A DNA stretch of 64,000 bases from Gammaproteobacteria bacterium (lineage in GTDB: Bacteria > Pseudomonadota > Gammaproteobacteria > SZUA-140): NCBI GenBank assembly GCA_015491865.1, contig WFVD01000026.1:62001-126000 (forward strand). The letters run 5' to 3'. The notes beneath the pieces are model-generated. The model did not search any database. It worked only from the letters and a program-made list of their open reading frames with translations, and was not told where the DNA came from. Both the position numbers and the translations under genes were made by a program. Below, in pieces: positions 60,119-64,000 of the stretch. Numbering within the stretch: position 1 is the stretch's first letter; every line of letters starts with the position of its first letter.

Positions 60119-61387
60119 TCAGGCCTGCTGGGGGGCTAACAAAACACCGCTACGACTTTCAATGACGTTGTTATTACTTGCTGGCAGCGCAATCTGTTGT
60201 GCCTGTGCCGGCAGCGAAACACTCATAGAGAGTCCTGTTCGATAGTATTCGATCGCCTTTTCCTGCTCACCACACTTCTCCATCAACGCGGCCAGCTCCT
60301 TGCAGGTTTCTGGTTGTGGGTCGGCCTGCATGCTCGCTTCAAGATAGCCACGGGCCTTTTCCAGCTCTCCATTGCGGAGCGCAAGGCGCCCCAGAGTGAG
60401 TAGCAATACAGGGTTGGTGCGCTGTTTACGCAGCAGTTTCTCTGCATTTTTATACTGGCGGCCAAGGTTGTTGCCCTTGATGATGCCGTAAAGATAGCAG
60501 AGTTCATCATTCCAGTTGTTGTTGATCACCTGATAGATCAGCTCTTCGCTCTGATGTCCCTGGCCGTGGCTGATGAGTGCGTGGGTATATTCGAGCAGAA
60601 CGCTCTCCTGCTTTCTAATACGGCGAGGTGTGCGGTGCCAGGCGTTGTTGAGTAGCTCCACATCATGTGCTGAACATTTCAGCAGCTCTGCATAGGCCAT
60701 ATGCTCAAGGCGATCCAGATCAAAGGTTGACAGTACGTGGTTTTTACGCAGCGCCGGGAGGATGTCGATCAGCTTGTTCCACTCGCCCATTTTAGTGTAA
60801 AGCTTGGCGAGCAGTTTGAGGATTGACTCATTTTTTGGCGCAAACTGACGTAGAAGCTTCAGACTCTGAGCCGCCTCTTCCAGTTGACCGTTGCTCATTA
60901 GCAGCTCGGCCTGAGTCAGTGAAACAGCGATGCTGTTTCTTGGTGAAAGCTGACGAGCCATTTTCAGGTAGTGATCACGACGTTCCTTTGCGCCCAGCTT
61001 TTGAGCGGCACGGGCGGCCCCCAGATAGTTAAGAACGGGTAGCTCGCCTGCCTGAGCGTTCTGAGACAGAAGTTGTTCGGCTTTTTTCCAGTTGCCTTCT
61101 GCAAGATCGATCATCCCCTGTGCATTGGCCATCCGCGCTTTACACTCTTTGCGCTTGCCATTCCACGAGAGTAGTGTCTTGGGTGACTTGAGGGTGCCCC
61201 CCAATAATTTTGTCGCCTGGTAAAGGATAATATAGCCGACGATGCCGACAGACAGGACAAGCACCAGGCTCGCCTCCATAGTCCAGTTGCCGTAGTTAAC
61301 CATGATGTAGCCTGGATCATCTTTCGCATACAGTGCGATTGCAACAGAAGCCAGGAGGGCGATGATTGCGGTGATTAATAGTTTCAT
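60119..61387 (-). CDS. hemY: HemY-like TPR membrane protein
   Basis: Two N-terminal TMs, DDPGYIMVNYGNWTMEASLVLVL; follows hemX on the same strand. Confidence 0.9.
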   Translation of the reverse strand: MKLLITAIIALLASVAIALYAKDDPGYIMVNYGNWTMEASLVLVLSVGIVGYIILYQATKLLGGTLKSPKTLLSWNGKRKECKARMANAQGMIDLAEGNWKKAEQLLSQNAQAGELPVLNYLGAARAAQKLGAKERRDHYLKMARQLSPRNSIAVSLTQAELLMSNGQLEEAAQSLKLLRQFAPKNESILKLLAKLYTKMGEWNKLIDILPALRKNHVLSTFDLDRLEHMAYAELLKCSAHDVELLNNAWHRTPRRIRKQESVLLEYTHALISHGQGHQSEELIYQVINNNWNDELCYLYGIIKGNNLGRQYKNAEKLLRKQRTNPVLLLTLGRLALRNGELEKARGYLEASMQADPQPETCKELAALMEKCGEQEKAIEYYRTGLSMSVSLPAQAQQIALPASNNNVIESRSGVLLAPQQA

Positions 61388-61405
61388 AAATATGTCACTC
61401 CACTA

Positions 61406-62815
61406 CTAGTGAATTGCGGCGCCGTGGGAGACGCTTGTTAATGATGTAAGGGCCAGTATCTGGTTTGAATGGCGATTGCTGGTTGGTACCGATACCTTCA
61501 GTGATTTGCTGGCGATGAATTTTTGTAATGCGACCAGAGAGGCTGAAATGTCAGGTAACTCGATATCGATTTTGATCTGCTGCAGGTCGTTAAGCGACTG
61601 AAACAGCTTAGCGCCCTCGGGTGAATCAATATCATAAAACTGAGCGAGCCATTCGCTGGCAGTCTCCAGGTTTTCATGGAAGGTTGAGTCGTCGTTGCGC
61701 AGCAGCGCTAGCCGTGCAGATTCGATCTTGAGTTGTAAGTTCTGGGTCAGATAGGCGTGTTTTTCAGGTGTCAGCGGTGCCATTGCTGGATCCTTGCTGT
61801 TTCGCACCGTGACCAGAGGTTTTAGCGCAGTCCACACTTCGTCGGCGAGTACTTCCCACTGCTTACGTTCATCGTCAGCGCCTTTCTCACTGGTCAGCCT
61901 GGTCTCCAGCGGCCTGGCTAATGGTAGTTGCTTGATGCTGCTACCGATCGTTGCCAGTGTTTGCGCCATGGCAGGGATATCAAGCTTTGGCACAGTGCCA
62001 AGCGCTTCAATTTCGCTGTTGATTAACTGCTGAATATCAGCAAGCTCAGCCATGTTCAGCTCCGTGAGCTGTTTGGCAGCTGAGTTGAGAGCAGTCAGTG
62101 CAGCGTCGATGTCATGCTCAAGGGTGAGGCGGCTATTGGCGATATGCAGCAGGTATTCTGCTTCTGCCAACACCCAGGCGGACATGTCATCTTTCTCCGC
62201 TTCAGCCTTAACCTCCGACTGGAGTGTCGACAGCCCTTCGCTTAGCGCATTTACATTATCCTGCAGCGATTTCTGATGCGCTTTTAGCGAGCTATGCAGG
62301 CTTTGAACGCCCTGGATTTTCTCATCGAGATTGGCGTTGATGTTGCCGAGGCCACTCTGTTGTGCGCTTTCGAGTGTTGCGACGCCACCTTTAACCTCGG
62401 TAAGTTCACTTTGAAGAGAAGTTAGCTCACCCTTCAGACGCGCTATTTCGCTTTGCAGCGCGCTAACTGTCGACTGCACTGAGCCGATCTCAGACTGAAC
62501 ATTGCCGAGGCCGGACTCAACAGCATTCACTGATGCGATAGTGGGTTTAAGTGCCGTGCTGATTGAGGACTCAATCTGCCCGCCCTGTGTCGCCAGTAGC
62601 TGGTTTAATTTACTGGATTCCTCCCAGCTTTTATAACCAAGCCCACCTGCGCCCACAGCTGTGATAAGGGCCAGGACTCCAATGGCGCCACCACCACCGC
62701 TCTTTTGTGGAGCAGCCGCTTGTGCTGGCTGTTTTGAGACGGCAACCGCTCGACTTTCCGGCGCCTGCTTCTCCTCTTTTTTGTTCTTTGGTTGCGATGC
62801 TGGTTTATCGCTCAT
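61406..62815 (-). CDS. hemX: HemX (uroporphyrinogen-III C-methyltransferase-like) membrane protein
   Basis: Low-complexity N-terminus, one TM, long coiled coil, AWVLAEAEYLLHIANSRLTLEHDIDAALTALNSA. Confidence 0.9.
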   Translation of the reverse strand: MSDKPASQPKNKKEEKQAPESRAVAVSKQPAQAAAPQKSGGGGAIGVLALITAVGAGGLGYKSWEESSKLNQLLATQGGQIESSISTALKPTIASVNAVESGLGNVQSEIGSVQSTVSALQSEIARLKGELTSLQSELTEVKGGVATLESAQQSGLGNINANLDEKIQGVQSLHSSLKAHQKSLQDNVNALSEGLSTLQSEVKAEAEKDDMSAWVLAEAEYLLHIANSRLTLEHDIDAALTALNSAAKQLTELNMAELADIQQLINSEIEALGTVPKLDIPAMAQTLATIGSSIKQLPLARPLETRLTSEKGADDERKQWEVLADEVWTALKPLVTVRNSKDPAMAPLTPEKHAYLTQNLQLKIESARLALLRNDDSTFHENLETASEWLAQFYDIDSPEGAKLFQSLNDLQQIKIDIELPDISASLVALQKFIASKSLKVSVPTSNRHSNQILALTSLTSVSHGAAIH

Positions 62816-62817
62816 TA

Positions 62818-63636
62818 TTACTCCCCCCGCTGAATTCCCCTCCGGAACCGGTCAGCATACCACTGTTCTACACTATTCAGTAAACCCTCATCGCTGGCCT
62901 CATCTGCCACCAGGGGTTGTTGGCTGAACCCTAATGTTTTAGCAAACTGGGCAGTTCGCTCGCTTATGACTACCAGCTCTGCTCTGAGCAACCACTCCTG
63001 TTCGGTTTCGGTGGCCATCTCAAGCAGGTTTCGCAGTCCCTCATTGCTAGTGACAATGAAGAGGTCGATACTACCGGATTTTCCCGCCTGCTGTATATTC
63101 CTTAGCCCTTCATTTGGCCTTTTTCGTCGATAAAGGTCGACCTCCACAACGGTCGCACCGCGCTGATTCAGCGTCTGAGCAAGTAGTTTGCGTCCACCCT
63201 CACCCTTGAATATCATGATTTTCTTGCCCGAAACAGCACTCATTGCGGGGTGTTTTAGTAGCGATTCACTATTAAACCCCTGCTCTGGGACGATATCTAC
63301 AGAAATGGAGCGTGCCCTTAACGCGCTGGTGGTGCGTTTGCCGATCGCGGCGACCTGAATTTTCTGTGGCCAGCTAAACGATGCCGGCGCGAGCTTAAAT
63401 AATCCATCGACAGCATTGGTGCTGGTAAAGATGGTAATACTAAAATCTTTTAGTCGGCTCAGTTTTTCATGGGCGCTCTGAATATCGAAAGGGGGGGCGA
63501 TCTCGATCACCGGCAGGCGGATCGCCGTGCCGCCCGCCTGTTCGATCATCCGGCAGAGCGGTTCGGCCTGATGTGCGGGCCGTGTTACCACCACCCGTAG
63601 TTGATCGAGCCGTTTTGGGGGGTTAACGGCTGGCAT
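62818..63636 (-). CDS. hemD: Uroporphyrinogen-III synthase HemD
   Basis: [56 protein letters not shown]; start set at [10 protein letters not shown], overlapping hemC. Confidence 0.92.
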   Translation of the reverse strand: MPAVNPPKRLDQLRVVVTRPAHQAEPLCRMIEQAGGTAIRLPVIEIAPPFDIQSAHEKLSRLKDFSITIFTSTNAVDGLFKLAPASFSWPQKIQVAAIGKRTTSALRARSISVDIVPEQGFNSESLLKHPAMSAVSGKKIMIFKGEGGRKLLAQTLNQRGATVVEVDLYRRKRPNEGLRNIQQAGKSGSIDLFIVTSNEGLRNLLEMATETEQEWLLRAELVVISERTAQFAKTLGFSQQPLVADEASDEGLLNSVEQWYADRFRRGIQRGE

Positions 63637-64000
63637 AAACCTCTTTAAGGATTCGATCCGCGCCGCGTGAGAGTAGGTCGTCAGCCAGCTCGATACCGAT
63701 CTTTTCAGCCTCATCGACGCTGCCGTTAACCTCACCTCGGATCATTTCGCTGCCATCGGGGGAACCCACCAAGGCGCGCAGGCGTAGTTTATTTCCATCG
63801 ATCTCGGCAAAACCGCCGATCGGCACCTGGCACCCCCCCTCAAGGCGGTGGTTCAATGCGCGCTCGGCAGCGACGCGAATATGGGTTGATTCATCATTGA
63901 GTACGCCGATGAGTGCGTTGACGCGGGGATCATCAGCGCGGCACTCAATACCGACCGCACCCTGGCCAATCGCAGGCAGGCAGGTGTCGGTTGAGATTTT
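63623..64000 (-). CDS. hemC: Hydroxymethylbilane synthase HemC (N-terminus off the right edge)
   Basis: Reverse translation [67 protein letters not shown]; extends to 64000. Confidence 0.95.
   Translation of the reverse strand, partial: KISTDTCLPAIGQGAVGIECRADDPRVNALIGVLNDESTHIRVAAERALNHRLEGGCQVPIGGFAEIDGNKLRLRALVGSPDGSEMIRGEVNGSVDEAEKIGIELADDLLSRGADRILKEVYASR

Overview
This 64 kb window reads as ordinary gammaproteobacterial chromosome: dense coding, conserved housekeeping blocks, and no phage, transposase, integrase or CRISPR array that I could recognise. From left to right it contains: a GAF/HD-GYP gene (truncated at the left edge); an RND efflux pair followed by an amgK-like kinase; lptD-surA-pdxA-rsmA; groSL with a perfect CIRCE element; fxsA; cutA-dsbD-tlpA-like; thiS; tRNA-Gly(CCC); asmA-mutY-yggX; an FGE/SUMF1-like lipoprotein; tRNA-Phe; argE; a large hybrid histidine kinase; an orphan GspE/PilB-type ATPase; a MinD/ParA-like ATPase with slt; a lysine-tailed HU protein; mazG; miaB-ybeZ-ybeY-corC-lnt; a LolA-like gene; a CheY-like receiver; a TatT-type (TPR-associated) TRAP transporter; cysDN; a degQ-like protease; split class II ribonucleotide reductase nrdJa/nrdJb; a ferredoxin reductase; and hemC(partial)-hemD-hemX-hemY. 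The least-explained signals are three unlisted small ORFs (32-aa and 28-aa transmembrane microproteins and a 42-aa ORF overlapping the hybrid kinase start by GTGA), the TatT/P/Q/M transporter with a possible fifth gene, two NrdR-box-like palindromes plus extra dyads upstream of nrdJ, a REP-like element, and the palindrome-rich region between the kinase and gspE. All calls come from reading the sequence and supplied ORFs; no database searches were run.
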